In this document: positions 1 through 7,935 of the stretch, in pieces
How the letters are laid out: the number at the start of each line of letters is the position of its first letter
Position numbering within the stretch: position 1 is the stretch's first letter
Origin: Saprospiraceae bacterium
Lineage (GTDB): Bacteria; Bacteroidota; Bacteroidia; Chitinophagales; Saprospiraceae
Direction: 5' to 3'
DNA length: 12,721 nt
Assembly: GCA_007125435.1 (NCBI GenBank)
Contig: SLDF01000084.1
Location: 1 to 12,721 of the forward strand
Notes under the pieces: model-generated
Told to the model about the DNA's origin: nothing
What the model saw: only the letters and a program-made list of their open reading frames with translations
Databases searched by the model: none
Position numbers and translations under genes: made by a program

Positions 1-3000
1 ACCACCAATGACTTCGAGGCAGCAAATGTCGAGTACATTGAGTTTTGGATGCTGAGTCCTTTTATGGACAAGCCTGACAATTCGCCTATCACAGGTCCTG
101 GTAAAATAGTATTCAATTTGGGTAACATATCCGAGGATATATTAAGAGACTCCAGGTTGTTTTTTGAAAACGGTATGCCCACCCCGGGACAAGAAAACAT
201 CAGAGTAGACCAAACCAACTGGGGAAGAATACCGAGGGTTGCCCAGATTGTACCTGCTTTTGACATAGACGATGCCAATAGAGAAGCTCAGGACGTAGGT
301 CTGGATGGTATGGATGATGATTTAGAGCGTGAGTTTTTGGAGGATTATCTTCAAGCACTGCAAAACGGCGGTATAAATCCCGATGTATATCAAACCATTT
401 TAAATGACCCGGCAAATGACAACTTCTTACATTTTCAAGATCAATCCTTCCCCGATGGTACATCTGTGATAGATAGATATTTAAAATGGAACAACCCGGA
501 AGGGAATTCAAGATCACCAAGAGAGCTCGGTCTTAATATTAACACGGCCTACACTAACATACCTGACAGTGAGGATATTAATAGGGACAACACCCTTAAT
601 GAAACAGAATCATACTATGAATATGTCATCCCTGTAGAACCTGATGGTGTTGGAGGTATAGATAGAGAAAACAACCCTTATATCACAGACCAGATAGAAG
701 TCAGACAGGGTGAATTTTGGTATCGATTTAAGGTGCCTGTCATGCAGTTTACCAGAGCCGTCAATGGGATCAACGACTTCAGATCGATACGATTCATCAG
801 GATGTACATGACAGAGTTTGACCAGACAGCAACCTTTAGATTTGCTCGTTTTGAGCTCATACGGAATCAGTGGAGGCGTTACTTGAGGTCACTCAGGGAG
901 CCTGGTGTTATTATCGATGGTTCAGGTGCAGACGATGTATTTTTTGACCTGGCAGCTGTAAACTTTGATGAGAATAGTGGCAAGTTACCTTTTAATTATG
1001 TTATCCCGCCGGGTATACAGAGAGAGCAAGCAATCGGTGCTTTCCCTGATGTATTCCAAAATGAACAATCACTGGCGCTCACCGTGTGCAACCTCACTAA
1101 GGACAATGCTCAGGCAGCCTACAGATTATTGAACTATGATATGAGGCTTTTTGACCGCGTCAAGATGTTTGTTCATGCAGAAGAAGCCGATCATCAAAAT
1201 GACCCCATACCACCTGGAGAAGTAAGTATATTCATAAGGTTTGGTTCTGACTTTACCAATAACTACTATGAATATGAAGTGCCATTGACCATGTCAGACC
1301 CGGCTCAGGGTATCCGAAATGCAGCCAATATTTGGTTGAAAGAGAATGAAATGGACTTTTCATTGGACCTGTTCAGAGATTTAAAAGTAGAAAGAAATAC
1401 CCTCAATATTCCCCTGACCCAATTGTATCAGACAGTTGATCCCGACAAACCTCAAAACAATGTTAAGGTAATAGGTAACCCCAACCTGGGCCTGGTCAGA
1501 GGTATCATGATCGGTGTCAAAAACATTGGAGATCCGACAACGCCGAGGTGTTTTGAGGTATGGGCCAATGAGCTTAGAGTTACGGGATTTGATGAGGAGG
1601 GCGGTGTCGCTGCACAGGCTACTGTCAATCTGGAATTGGCAGACCTGGGTAATATGAGCCTATCCGGAAATTACAGCACTATCGGCTTTGGTGGGCTAGA
1701 GCAGCGTATTCAGGAGAGAAGTCGAGAACAGATTTTCGATTACGATTGGACGACTAACCTTCAATTAGGTAGGTTTTTTAGTGAGCAATCAGGTGTGCAG
1801 ATGCCTTTCTTCGCTCAGTATTCCAATGCTATTAGGACACCACAGTTCGATCCTTATGATTTGGATATCGAATTGAGTGACAAATTAAATGCTGCACCTG
1901 ACCGAGGCACCAGGGATTCTCTGAGAAGGCAGGCTATTGATCGACAGGTCACAAGAACTTACAGCTTTAACAATGTGCGTATTGAGAGTTCTAAGGAAAA
2001 AATAATGCCCTGGAATATCTCCAACTTCAACTTCAACTATGCCTATGCTCAGGTAGAGCGCTCCGACCCATTCATTGAGTTTGATCGGACAACTCAGAAT
2101 CGAGGAAGTATTGATTACAGCTATTCAAGGAGGGGAGGTTTTATCACGCCATTCAAAAACTTAATCAAAAAGGACAAGTATTTTAAATTCATAACTGACT
2201 TCAACTTCAACCCACTTCCGAACTCATTTACCATGATCAACACGTTTGATCGGATCTATCAAGAGCGAGTATTCAGGTTCACAGACCCTGAGCTCAACTT
2301 CTGGGTTAACAAGCAGTTTCTATGGGATCGAGATTACAATTTGCAATGGGACTTTACCAAGTCATTGAAATTGGTCTTCAACGCCATGAATAATAGCATC
2401 ATAGATGAATTGCCGGAAATAGACAGAGATGGTTTTCAGAATGAAGACTTTAGTCGACAAGCAAATCGAGAGTTTATCCTTAATAATATAGCTTCCCTTG
2501 GTCGATCGAGAAATTATATGCACACAGCCAACTTGTCATATACTGTCCCGATGAAAAATTTTCCACTTCTTGACTTTGTCAACATTAGGGCAAATGTTAA
2601 TACTTCATTTGCATGGAACAGGGCGGCATTAGAGCAGGAGTTTTTGGGGAATGTCATTCAAAACAGTCAAAACCGCTCTGTCAATGCAGACTTAAACTTT
2701 GATCGACTTTACGGTAAATGGAAGTACCTTCAAAAAATCGAAAGAGCCGGTAGAGGTGGTGGTGGCGCCAGACCCGGAGCTGCCAGAGGTAGAGCAATGG
2801 AGCAATTTGGCAAGCAAGTAGACCCCAATAAAGCCGACGAAAAACCCGGAGGCCGGAAAAAAGATGAAGAAAAGTCAGGCCCATCGATTATAGAGCAAAT
2901 ACTGGTAAGGCCATTACTGAGTATTAGGAAGCTAAGAGTCAATGTCTCACAAAATACAAACTCTATAGTGCCCGGATTTGACCCCACGCCTAACCTCATG

Positions 3001-4332
3001 GGTTTAAGTCAAAATTGGTCAGCTCCCGGTTGGCAGTATGTGAGCGGATTTTCACCTACAGATAGAGATCTGGATAATTTTGCAGCGAATGGATGGATCG
3101 TTGATACCTTCTTGCTCAACCAACAGGTCATGCGTGGCTTTTCAGAAAATCTCGATGCCAGGCTTACCCTGGAGCCATTCAGAGATTTCAAAATCGATAT
3201 CGACGCCTCTCGCACTCGAATGATAAATAACACTGTCTTTCTCAAGAACACAGAACCGGATGGTGGAGAGGTGAGGCGGCTTCAGTCCCGGGATATAGGA
3301 TCATATACCGTATCCTTCATGGCACTTAATACGCTGTTTGGCAATGATTTCAATGATATGTTTAGAGATTTTGAACGTTCACGAGAACGCATTTCCCAGA
3401 GAGTAGCTGTCGAGAAATATGGCTTGCCTCCCGGTACAGTGCACGACGAGGATGGAGATGAATTTGCTGAAGGGCTTGGCCGCTTTCAAACCGATGTATT
3501 AGTACCTGCTTTTCTGGCTACATATGCCGGCATACCACTTGACGAGGTAAAACTTGACTTTGAAAGAACGATTCCAAGGCCTAATTGGAATATCTCCTAT
3601 GATGGTCTTGCCAAAATTCCGATGTTTGCCAATTTCCTGTCTAGCTTGCGACTAAGCCATGCCTATAATTCTACAATGAGTGTAAATTCATTTAACACCA
3701 GTGCCAAGTTCATGGAAGGTGAGTTGGTTGTCAATGAAATTACATCCAATTACTATTCTAGGTTTGAAATCCCCACGGTGATCATAAATGAAGCGATGAA
3801 TCCGCTTATCGGTATTGATATGAAGACCAAGAATGATATTCGTCTCAGGTTAGATATTCGGCAGAATAGAAACCTGGCAATGAGCTTTATCGATTATCAA
3901 TTGAGTGAGACACAAACCAATGAAATCATTCTGGGATTTGGCTATGAAATAAAGAATGTGGTCATTGGTATATTCAAGCCCCGAAATCAAAGAGGCAACC
4001 AGGGCAGACGTCCCGGAGATAGATCTGCTATAGGTGGACAGCAGGGAGGTAGAGCTCGTCAGCAAGCCCAGTCCAATAATTTAAGAATAAACTTTGATTT
4101 CTCTATCAGGGATGACCTCACCGTCATTCACCTACTTGAACAGGAGCAGCCGGCAATCCCTACCCGTGGTATGCGGACGACACGGATCAGTCCATTTGTC
4201 GAATATGACGTTAATCAGGCCCTGACCATTAGGCTGTTTGTAGACTACTCGCGATCGGTACCTGCTACGACCATTACCTTCCCTATTACCAACATTAATA
4301 GTGGAATAAGAGTGCGGTTTGCATTGAATTAA
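1..4332 (+). CDS. sprA: SprA, type IX secretion outer-membrane translocon (C-terminal part, 5' truncated)
   Basis: SprA is the very large outer-membrane beta-barrel that forms the protein-conducting channel of the type IX secretion system, needed for export of cargo proteins and for gliding in Flavobacterium. The reading frame is open from base 1 (first residues TTNDFEAANVEYIEFWMLSP), so the true start lies upstream; the ATG at 49 is internal. 1443 residues are visible, against a family length of about 2300-2500. The first ~60 residues match a SprA N-terminal-type repeat domain. The rest is rich in alternating hydrophobic and aromatic strands (for example NFNFNYAYAQV) and ends in a barrel-like strand (INSGIRVRFALN). 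Two low-complexity Gly/Arg/Gln segments lie near 2734-2880 and 3984-4075 and probably form flexible loops. The stop is TAA at 4330-4332. The next gene encodes a PorV-family protein, the class that docks on SprA. Recognition is by sequence recall and context. Confidence 0.95.
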   Translation, partial: TTNDFEAANVEYIEFWMLSPFMDKPDNSPITGPGKIVFNLGNISEDILRDSRLFFENGMPTPGQENIRVDQTNWGRIPRVAQIVPAFDIDDANREAQDVGLDGMDDDLEREFLEDYLQALQNGGINPDVYQTILNDPANDNFLHFQDQSFPDGTSVIDRYLKWNNPEGNSRSPRELGLNINTAYTNIPDSEDINRDNTLNETESYYEYVIPVEPDGVGGIDRENNPYITDQIEVRQGEFWYRFKVPVMQFTRAVNGINDFRSIRFIRMYMTEFDQTATFRFARFELIRNQWRRYLRSLREPGVIIDGSGADDVFFDLAAVNFDENSGKLPFNYVIPPGIQREQAIGAFPDVFQNEQSLALTVCNLTKDNAQAAYRLLNYDMRLFDRVKMFVHAEEADHQNDPIPPGEVSIFIRFGSDFTNNYYEYEVPLTMSDPAQGIRNAANIWLKENEMDFSLDLFRDLKVERNTLNIPLTQLYQTVDPDKPQNNVKVIGNPNLGLVRGIMIGVKNIGDPTTPRCFEVWANELRVTGFDEEGGVAAQATVNLELADLGNMSLSGNYSTIGFGGLEQRIQERSREQIFDYDWTTNLQLGRFFSEQSGVQMPFFAQYSNAIRTPQFDPYDLDIELSDKLNAAPDRGTRDSLRRQAIDRQVTRTYSFNNVRIESSKEKIMPWNISNFNFNYAYAQVERSDPFIEFDRTTQNRGSIDYSYSRRGGFITPFKNLIKKDKYFKFITDFNFNPLPNSFTMINTFDRIYQERVFRFTDPELNFWVNKQFLWDRDYNLQWDFTKSLKLVFNAMNNSIIDELPEIDRDGFQNEDFSRQANREFILNNIASLGRSRNYMHTANLSYTVPMKNFPLLDFVNIRANVNTSFAWNRAALEQEFLGNVIQNSQNRSVNADLNFDRLYGKWKYLQKIERAGRGGGGARPGAARGRAMEQFGKQVDPNKADEKPGGRKKDEEKSGPSIIEQILVRPLLSIRKLRVNVSQNTNSIVPGFDPTPNLMGLSQNWSAPGWQYVSGFSPTDRDLDNFAANGWIVDTFLLNQQVMRGFSENLDARLTLEPFRDFKIDIDASRTRMINNTVFLKNTEPDGGEVRRLQSRDIGSYTVSFMALNTLFGNDFNDMFRDFERSRERISQRVAVEKYGLPPGTVHDEDGDEFAEGLGRFQTDVLVPAFLATYAGIPLDEVKLDFERTIPRPNWNISYDGLAKIPMFANFLSSLRLSHAYNSTMSVNSFNTSAKFMEGELVVNEITSNYYSRFEIPTVIINEAMNPLIGIDMKTKNDIRLRLDIRQNRNLAMSFIDYQLSETQTNEIILGFGYEIKNVVIGIFKPRNQRGNQGRRPGDRSAIGGQQGGRARQQAQSNNLRINFDFSIRDDLTVIHLLEQEQPAIPTRGMRTTRISPFVEYDVNQALTIRLFVDYSRSVPATTITFPITNINSGIRVRFALN

Positions 4333-4400
4333 ATGCAGATAGGATCTTGGATTGACAGATTTTCGTGCTATTGATATAGGGGTCTATTTCATTTTTTCGC

Positions 4401-4513
4401 TTTGGGCATCACCCTCCACTGCGTTGCGGGTCGCTACGTTTCGTGACTCGCTGTTCGCTCGGTCCTGCGGACTCACTCGCATGCGCTCGTGACCACTGCA
4501 CATCGCTGATGCA
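4401..4513 (+). repeat. Dispersed repeat, copy 1 (inverted relative to the copy at 10914-11031)
   Basis: This GC-rich block stands out from the AT-rich spacer between sprA and the porV2-like gene. It runs from TTTGGGCATCACCCT to CGCTGATGCA, and the reverse complement of 10914-11031 aligns along its whole length, about four fifths identical by eye. Conserved blocks include CGGGTCGCTA, TTCGCTCGGTCCT, GGACTCACTCGC and CGCTCGTGACC. The ends carry short inverted repeats (GCATCA at 4406-4411, TGATGC at 4507-4512). A small hairpin GTCC-TGC-GGAC is kept in copy 2 with a different loop (TTT). No open reading frame of note. Probably a non-autonomous REP- or MITE-like family; its mobiliser is unknown. 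Confidence 0.8.
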
Positions 4514-4579
4514 GAATGTAACAGTAATTTGAAATTATAGTCAGATAATTTAATATAGGTTTAAGCTAGGTAGAATTGT

Positions 4580-4595
4580 CTAATTGAAGAATTAG
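4580..4595. other. Small AT-rich hairpin in the sprA-porV2 spacer
   Basis: CTAATT and AATTAG form a perfect 6-bp stem around a GAAG tetraloop, about 100 bases before the porV2-like start. The stem is weak and has no T-run, so it is not a convincing terminator. Apart from this hairpin and the dispersed repeat, the 360-base spacer 4333-4692 shows nothing I can assign; I did not find a good TTTG/TAnnTTTG promoter pair in it. Confidence 0.3.
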
Positions 4596-4692
4596 TCTCA
4601 AAACGCACAATTTCACCTAAAAAACACAGATCAATTCTTAACAGGGAAATATTCTTTTCTACCTTAGCGTTCGATTGTCATATTTTTACAGG

Positions 4693-5778
4693 ATGAAGTA
4701 TAAATTACTATCGTTAATTGTTTTTGGAGGGTTGATGGTCATAGGCCAGATGGCATTAGGTCAAGTGTACCAAAATGATTATCTGAATATCGGTATAGGC
4801 GCCAGAGGGCAAGCCATGATGAATGCTACTGTAGCTAGCTCTGATGATGTGTTCAGCACATATTGGAATCCGGCTGCAATGACAAGGATCGATGCCCCGC
4901 TGGAGATCGGAGCTATGCATGCAGAATGGTTTACAGGTGCTGTCAAGCATGACTATCTGGGTATAGCCAAGCGCCTTGATACGACCAATATGTCCTATGT
5001 TGGTCTGTCTGTAATAAGAAACGGTATAGACAACATCCCCAATACACTCAACTTATACGACGCTAATGGTGCGATTAACTATGACAATATCAGCGAATTC
5101 TCTTATGCCAATTACGGCATATTTGTCAGCTATGCTCAGGCTTTGAAAAATAAGCATTGGCGCGTTGGCGGTAGTGCTAAGATACTGTTTAGTCAGGCAG
5201 GTCCCTTCGGTACAGCATGGGGTATAGGCATCGACCTCAGTCTGATGTACGAGAAAAACAATTTTATGTTCAGTATACTTGGTCGTGATATCACGACCAC
5301 TTACAATAGGTGGCGCTATACATTTACTGACGAACAAAAAGAAGTTTTCGAAGCTACCAATAATGAAATCATCTCAGCATCGACAGAGATCACAAGGCCT
5401 TCGATTATCCCTGCAGTTGGTTATAGGTGGCAGTTTGGCGACTACTCGCTTCTGGCAGAGACCATGGGTCATATCACTATAGACGGCCAGCGAAATGTGC
5501 TTGTCAGTACATCGGCCATCAACATTGATCCAGCTCTAGGTGTAGAAGTCGGTTATAATAGCCTCGTATTTTTGAGAGGTGGTATTGGCAACTTCCAAAG
5601 AGTGCGACAAATTATTAATCCCGATAGGCAGTCGATGACGATGAGACCTGCATTTGGATTGGGCTTGATGTTTGGACGACTAAGGATCGATTACGCCCTG
5701 ACCAATGTCGGTGCAAGCGCCAATAATAGATACTCACATATCTTCTCTGCTATTCTCAGCTTCAGAGATCGAGCTTAG
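4693..5778 (+). CDS. PorV/PorQ-family outer-membrane protein (PorV2-like, type IX secretion)
   Basis: Members of this family are outer-membrane barrels of the FadL type. PorV shuttles cargo of the type IX secretion system and binds SprA. The ATG at 4693 gives 361 residues and a clear signal peptide: MKYK, then a hydrophobic stretch (LLSLIVFGGLMVIG), with likely cleavage near ALG-Q around residue 23-24. A TTG at 4675 would only add six residues ahead of that signal, so it was not chosen. After cleavage comes the family signature: a GARGQAMMNA block, then DDVFSTYWNPAAM around residues 46-58. The remainder alternates in strands and ends in a barrel strand (HIFSAILSF). Length fits the family (about 330-400). 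It lies 360 bases downstream of sprA on the same strand, an association that favours a PorV2-type paralogue over PorQ. The family call is firm; the subtype is inferred from position. Confidence 0.85.
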   Translation: MKYKLLSLIVFGGLMVIGQMALGQVYQNDYLNIGIGARGQAMMNATVASSDDVFSTYWNPAAMTRIDAPLEIGAMHAEWFTGAVKHDYLGIAKRLDTTNMSYVGLSVIRNGIDNIPNTLNLYDANGAINYDNISEFSYANYGIFVSYAQALKNKHWRVGGSAKILFSQAGPFGTAWGIGIDLSLMYEKNNFMFSILGRDITTTYNRWRYTFTDEQKEVFEATNNEIISASTEITRPSIIPAVGYRWQFGDYSLLAETMGHITIDGQRNVLVSTSAINIDPALGVEVGYNSLVFLRGGIGNFQRVRQIINPDRQSMTMRPAFGLGLMFGRLRIDYALTNVGASANNRYSHIFSAILSFRDRA

Positions 5779-5914
5779 TTTTCAGTGGTTACATGGTTTT
5801 TTTATTGACCTCCAATTGGACTAGATGGAAGATTTGAGACTGCTTATGATATTCCATTAACACGGCTATTACTTATTCCAAAAATGGACTATATGGTATT
5901 TTGTATAAGATAAA

Positions 5915-5946
5915 TTTGTTAGTATCGATATTTTACCATATATTTG
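5915..5946 (+). promoter_or_regulatory. Consensus Bacteroidota promoter reading into the palindromic element
   Basis: TTTG at 5915-5918, a 20-base spacer and TATATTTG at 5939-5946 match the known Bacteroidota -33/-7 promoter (TTTG, TAnnTTTG) in full. Transcription would start near 5950 and run rightwards into 5971-6171, towards the convergent GTPase gene. An ATG lies at 5950, opening a 31-codon frame ending at 6045. An inverted repeat (ATATGGTA at 5891-5898, TACCATAT at 5934-5941) surrounds part of the promoter. The remaining bases of 5779-5914 show nothing assignable. In an AT-rich spacer a chance match is possible. Confidence 0.45.
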
Positions 5947-5970
5947 ATCATGTGCTTTTGTGGCATAGAT

Positions 5971-6171
5971 GTCATGCAAGTCAGAAATTTACGTGTTTTT
6001 GGCTCAACATTACAAACGTTGGAAGATCCTGATTTGGAGGTGTAGGGCGGGCCTCAGTCTTGTGTATACAAGATTCTCTGACCTACCGGAGACAAGGGGA
6101 TTACTGATATTCCAAATAGCCTTCCATTAATGAAGAACTGGGGTGCAAAAACGCCTCATGACTTGCATGAC
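5971..6171. repeat. 201-bp palindromic MITE-like element
   Basis: The outer ends are a perfect 13-bp inverted repeat, GTCATGCAAGTCA at 5971-5983 and its reverse complement at 6159-6171. The match continues inward in interrupted blocks: GTTTTTG, then TGGAAG with ATTTGGA, then GTAGG with TCAG. It closes on a central hairpin, TCTTGT-GTAT-ACAAGA (6058-6073). The whole stretch could therefore fold into one long imperfect hairpin. No transposase frame fits inside and no clear target duplication flanks it. It may also act as a bidirectional terminator between the convergent porV2-like and GTPase genes. Only one copy is in the window, so mobility is inferred from the shape alone. Confidence 0.6.
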
Positions 6172-6200
6172 TTTATTTTTCCTTACTCATATTAATATAC

Positions 6201-7397
6201 CTACAATACTTCCGGGAATGGATCATTGAACCTAATTCCATTTTTCCATAGTTTGACTTCTTCATCAGTAAGTAGGCAGGTGTTCAATTCTGCCTCCACG
6301 AGGCTCTGGTCTAGGTCTTGCCCTATGATGACAAGTTCATTAGCACGGTCTTGGAAATCGTCAGTCCATTTTGACTCTATATAATCTTTGTGTTGCAAAT
6401 AGGCCGGGTGCTGTATACGGTCATTGTACGACATACTCGCCCACCATACACCGGCTTGCTGCACTCTTAGTGAGCCGCCTGCCTGACTAAAGTTTATTGC
6501 TTCGTCAGGTCTTGATGCCAGCCAAAATAGACCTTTGGCACGGATGATATTGGCAGGATAATTTTGATTGAGATAGCTCCAGAATCGCTCCGGGTGAAAC
6601 GGCTTGCTTGACTTGAAGACAAACGAAGAGATACCGTACTCCTCTGTCTCCGGAATGTGGTCATTTTTTAACTCGTCAATCCAAGCCTGTGACATGGAAG
6701 CCTCAGCGCTATTGTATAAGCTGGTATCGATGATCTCTCTTGGCGATACCCGGCTAAAGCTACTGGTGATGATTTTAGCCGATGGATTGAGCTTGGCAAT
6801 GGCTGACTTCAATATGCCGACAGTCTTTTTGTCAACGAGGTCTGTCTTATTGAGTATGATTACATTGGCAAACTCGACCTGATCGGTGAGGAGGTTGACT
6901 ATGGTACGCGCATCTCTCTGGTCTTCTACCAGGTCTCTATCCTTCAATAAATCACTGCTGCCAAAGTCCTTGAAAAAATTGTAGCAGTCGACGACGGTCA
7001 CCATCGTGTCGATATATGAAAACTTGCTGAGGTTAATACCCATTTCTTCGTCTACAAAGTCCCATGTCTGAGCTACCGGCACCGGCTCTGAGATACCTGT
7101 GCTTTCTATCAGCAGGTAGTCAAACCTTTGCTCCTTTGCTAAACGCTCGACCTCTACCATTAAGTCCTCCCTTAAGGTGCAGCAAATGCAACCATTACTC
7201 ATCTCTACCAACTTTTCTTCGGTTCTGTTTAACACATTTTCGCGCTCTACCAATTGAGCATCTATATTCACCTCACTCATGTCATTGACGATGACGGCGA
7301 CTTTAAGGCCTTCTTTATTATGTAAGATGTGGTTTAGTAGTGTCGTCTTTCCTGCTCCAAGAAAGCCACTCAATACAGTAACAGGTAATTTTTTCAT
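6201..7397 (-). CDS. COG0523 / CobW-family GTPase, probable zinc metallochaperone
   Basis: COG0523 proteins are G3E-family P-loop GTPases that bind metal and deliver it to target proteins; many (ZigA, YciC, ZNG1 types) serve zinc supply under zinc limitation. The 398 residues show GFLGAGKTT (Walker A) at 11-19, the metal-binding CxCC motif CICC at 70-73, ESTG at 98-101, and NKTD for guanine recognition at 183-186. A CobW C-terminal domain follows at about 255-340 (FKSSKPFHPERFW ... AGVWWASM). The start is the ATG at 7397; a TTG three codons earlier is less likely. It is divergent from a Fur/Zur-type gene 101 bases away, and a palindrome in the spacer overlaps its probable promoter. Regulation by zinc is therefore likely, though inferred. 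Length is normal for the larger COG0523 subgroup. Cobalt, iron or nitrile-hydratase roles are less likely in this context. Confidence 0.93.
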   Translation of the reverse strand: MKKLPVTVLSGFLGAGKTTLLNHILHNKEGLKVAVIVNDMSEVNIDAQLVERENVLNRTEEKLVEMSNGCICCTLREDLMVEVERLAKEQRFDYLLIESTGISEPVPVAQTWDFVDEEMGINLSKFSYIDTMVTVVDCYNFFKDFGSSDLLKDRDLVEDQRDARTIVNLLTDQVEFANVIILNKTDLVDKKTVGILKSAIAKLNPSAKIITSSFSRVSPREIIDTSLYNSAEASMSQAWIDELKNDHIPETEEYGISSFVFKSSKPFHPERFWSYLNQNYPANIIRAKGLFWLASRPDEAINFSQAGGSLRVQQAGVWWASMSYNDRIQHPAYLQHKDYIESKWTDDFQDRANELVIIGQDLDQSLVEAELNTCLLTDEEVKLWKNGIRFNDPFPEVL

Positions 7398-7416
7398 ATG
7401 AGGCAATTTTTAATCA

Positions 7417-7441
7417 CAAATGTAACAATGTTGCAAAAATA
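7417..7441 (-). promoter_or_regulatory. Candidate promoter of the COG0523 GTPase gene
   Basis: Read on the minus strand, two TAnnTTTG matches lie upstream of the ATG at 7397: TACATTTG (7424-7417) and TATTTTTG (7441-7434). The first would give a leader of about 10-15 bases, the second about 30. Neither has a perfect TTTG at the usual distance; a TTTG at 7459-7456 is 14 bases from the second box. Both boxes overlap the proposed operator at 7421-7435, so a bound repressor would block either. Confidence 0.4.
7421..7435. promoter_or_regulatory. Probable Fur/Zur operator, 7-1-7 inverted repeat
   Basis: TGTAACA-A-TGTTGCA is an inverted repeat of two 7-base arms around one base, with a single mismatched pair (T at position 3 against G at 13). 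The 7-1-7 form is the classic layout of Fur-family boxes. It lies 23 bases upstream of the GTPase ATG, overlaps that gene's promoter candidates, and is 27 bases from the -33 box of the regulator gene. Regulation of the GTPase by the neighbouring regulator is the simplest reading; autoregulation is possible. Confidence 0.6.
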
Positions 7442-7462
7442 ACGAAAGGAAAAGACAAATTG

Positions 7463-7494
7463 TTTGATAAATCACGTTTGATAATTTATATTTG
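7463..7494 (+). promoter_or_regulatory. Promoter of the Fur/Zur-type regulator gene
   Basis: TTTG (7463-7466), a 20-base spacer and TATATTTG (7487-7494) match the Bacteroidota consensus fully. The start point would fall at about 7499-7501, on the ATG itself, so the message is probably leaderless. This also argues against the upstream in-frame TTG at 7460, which lies before the promoter. Confidence 0.55.
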
Positions 7495-7498
7495 TCCA

Positions 7499-7906
7499 AT
7501 GCAAGATGTTCGAGAAGTCATAAAGAGCGCTGGTCTAAGAGTTACCAATCAGAGAATTGCCATTTTAGAATATTTAATAGGGAGCGATGGGCCTGTAGTA
7601 CTTCATGCGCTGCATAAGAAGTTTTCTGATACAGTTAATCGCATTACACTCTATAGAATTTTAAATGATTTTGAAGAGAAGAAGATTGTCAAGCTATTTT
7701 TTGGACAAGGTGGTCAGAAGCACATAGAATTTATTCGTGCTGAGAAAAACGGGAGTCATCTTCACGGAGAACACTTACATTTTCAGTGTAAAAGATGTGA
7801 TAAATTATTTTGCCTTGACGATGTAGAAGTGAAAAACTTGCCGGAAGGCTTCAATTTATCTTCTGCTCAAAGCGTGTTAGTGGGGAAATGCGATAAGTGT
7901 GATTGA
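7499..7906 (+). CDS. Fur-family transcriptional regulator, probably Zur (zinc uptake regulator)
   Basis: Fur-family proteins are dimeric metal-sensing repressors. This one has 135 residues, the usual size. An N-terminal winged helix spans about 5-80, with the family's LRVTNQRIAILEYL stretch (13-26) and a recognition region around RITLYRILNDFEEKKIV (48-64). The C-terminal part holds a His cluster (H87, H89, H92, H94), the CxxC pair C97/C100 and a second pair C131/C134, which together form the structural zinc site. The FCLDD...LPEGF stretch after CKRC resembles Zur-type members more than iron Fur. Divergent pairing with a COG0523 GTPase and a 7-1-7 box between them supports zinc as the signal. 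The ATG at 7499 is chosen because a consensus promoter ends four bases before it. The Fur-family call is firm; the Zur subtype is inferred. Confidence 0.9.
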   Translation: MQDVREVIKSAGLRVTNQRIAILEYLIGSDGPVVLHALHKKFSDTVNRITLYRILNDFEEKKIVKLFFGQGGQKHIEFIRAEKNGSHLHGEHLHFQCKRCDKLFCLDDVEVKNLPEGFNLSSAQSVLVGKCDKCD

Positions 7907-7935
7907 GCTCTCATATCCTTAACCATATCACGGGT

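Noticed and set aside
2681..2999. Minus-strand open frames inside sprA
   Set aside because: They are opposite the Gly/Arg-rich codons, overlap each other, resemble no family I know and have no promoter; shadows of sprA.
49..4332. ATG at 49 as the start of sprA
   Set aside because: The frame is open back to base 1 and encodes SprA-like residues there, so the gene is simply cut by the window edge.
5969..6130. 53-codon plus-strand frame across the palindrome
   Set aside because: It lies wholly in a self-complementary element, has no recognisable domain, and its composition looks like translated spacer.
6157..6173. Short tandem CATGACTT repeat
   Set aside because: It is explained by the right terminal inverted repeat of the 5971-6171 element, which is itself partly self-similar.
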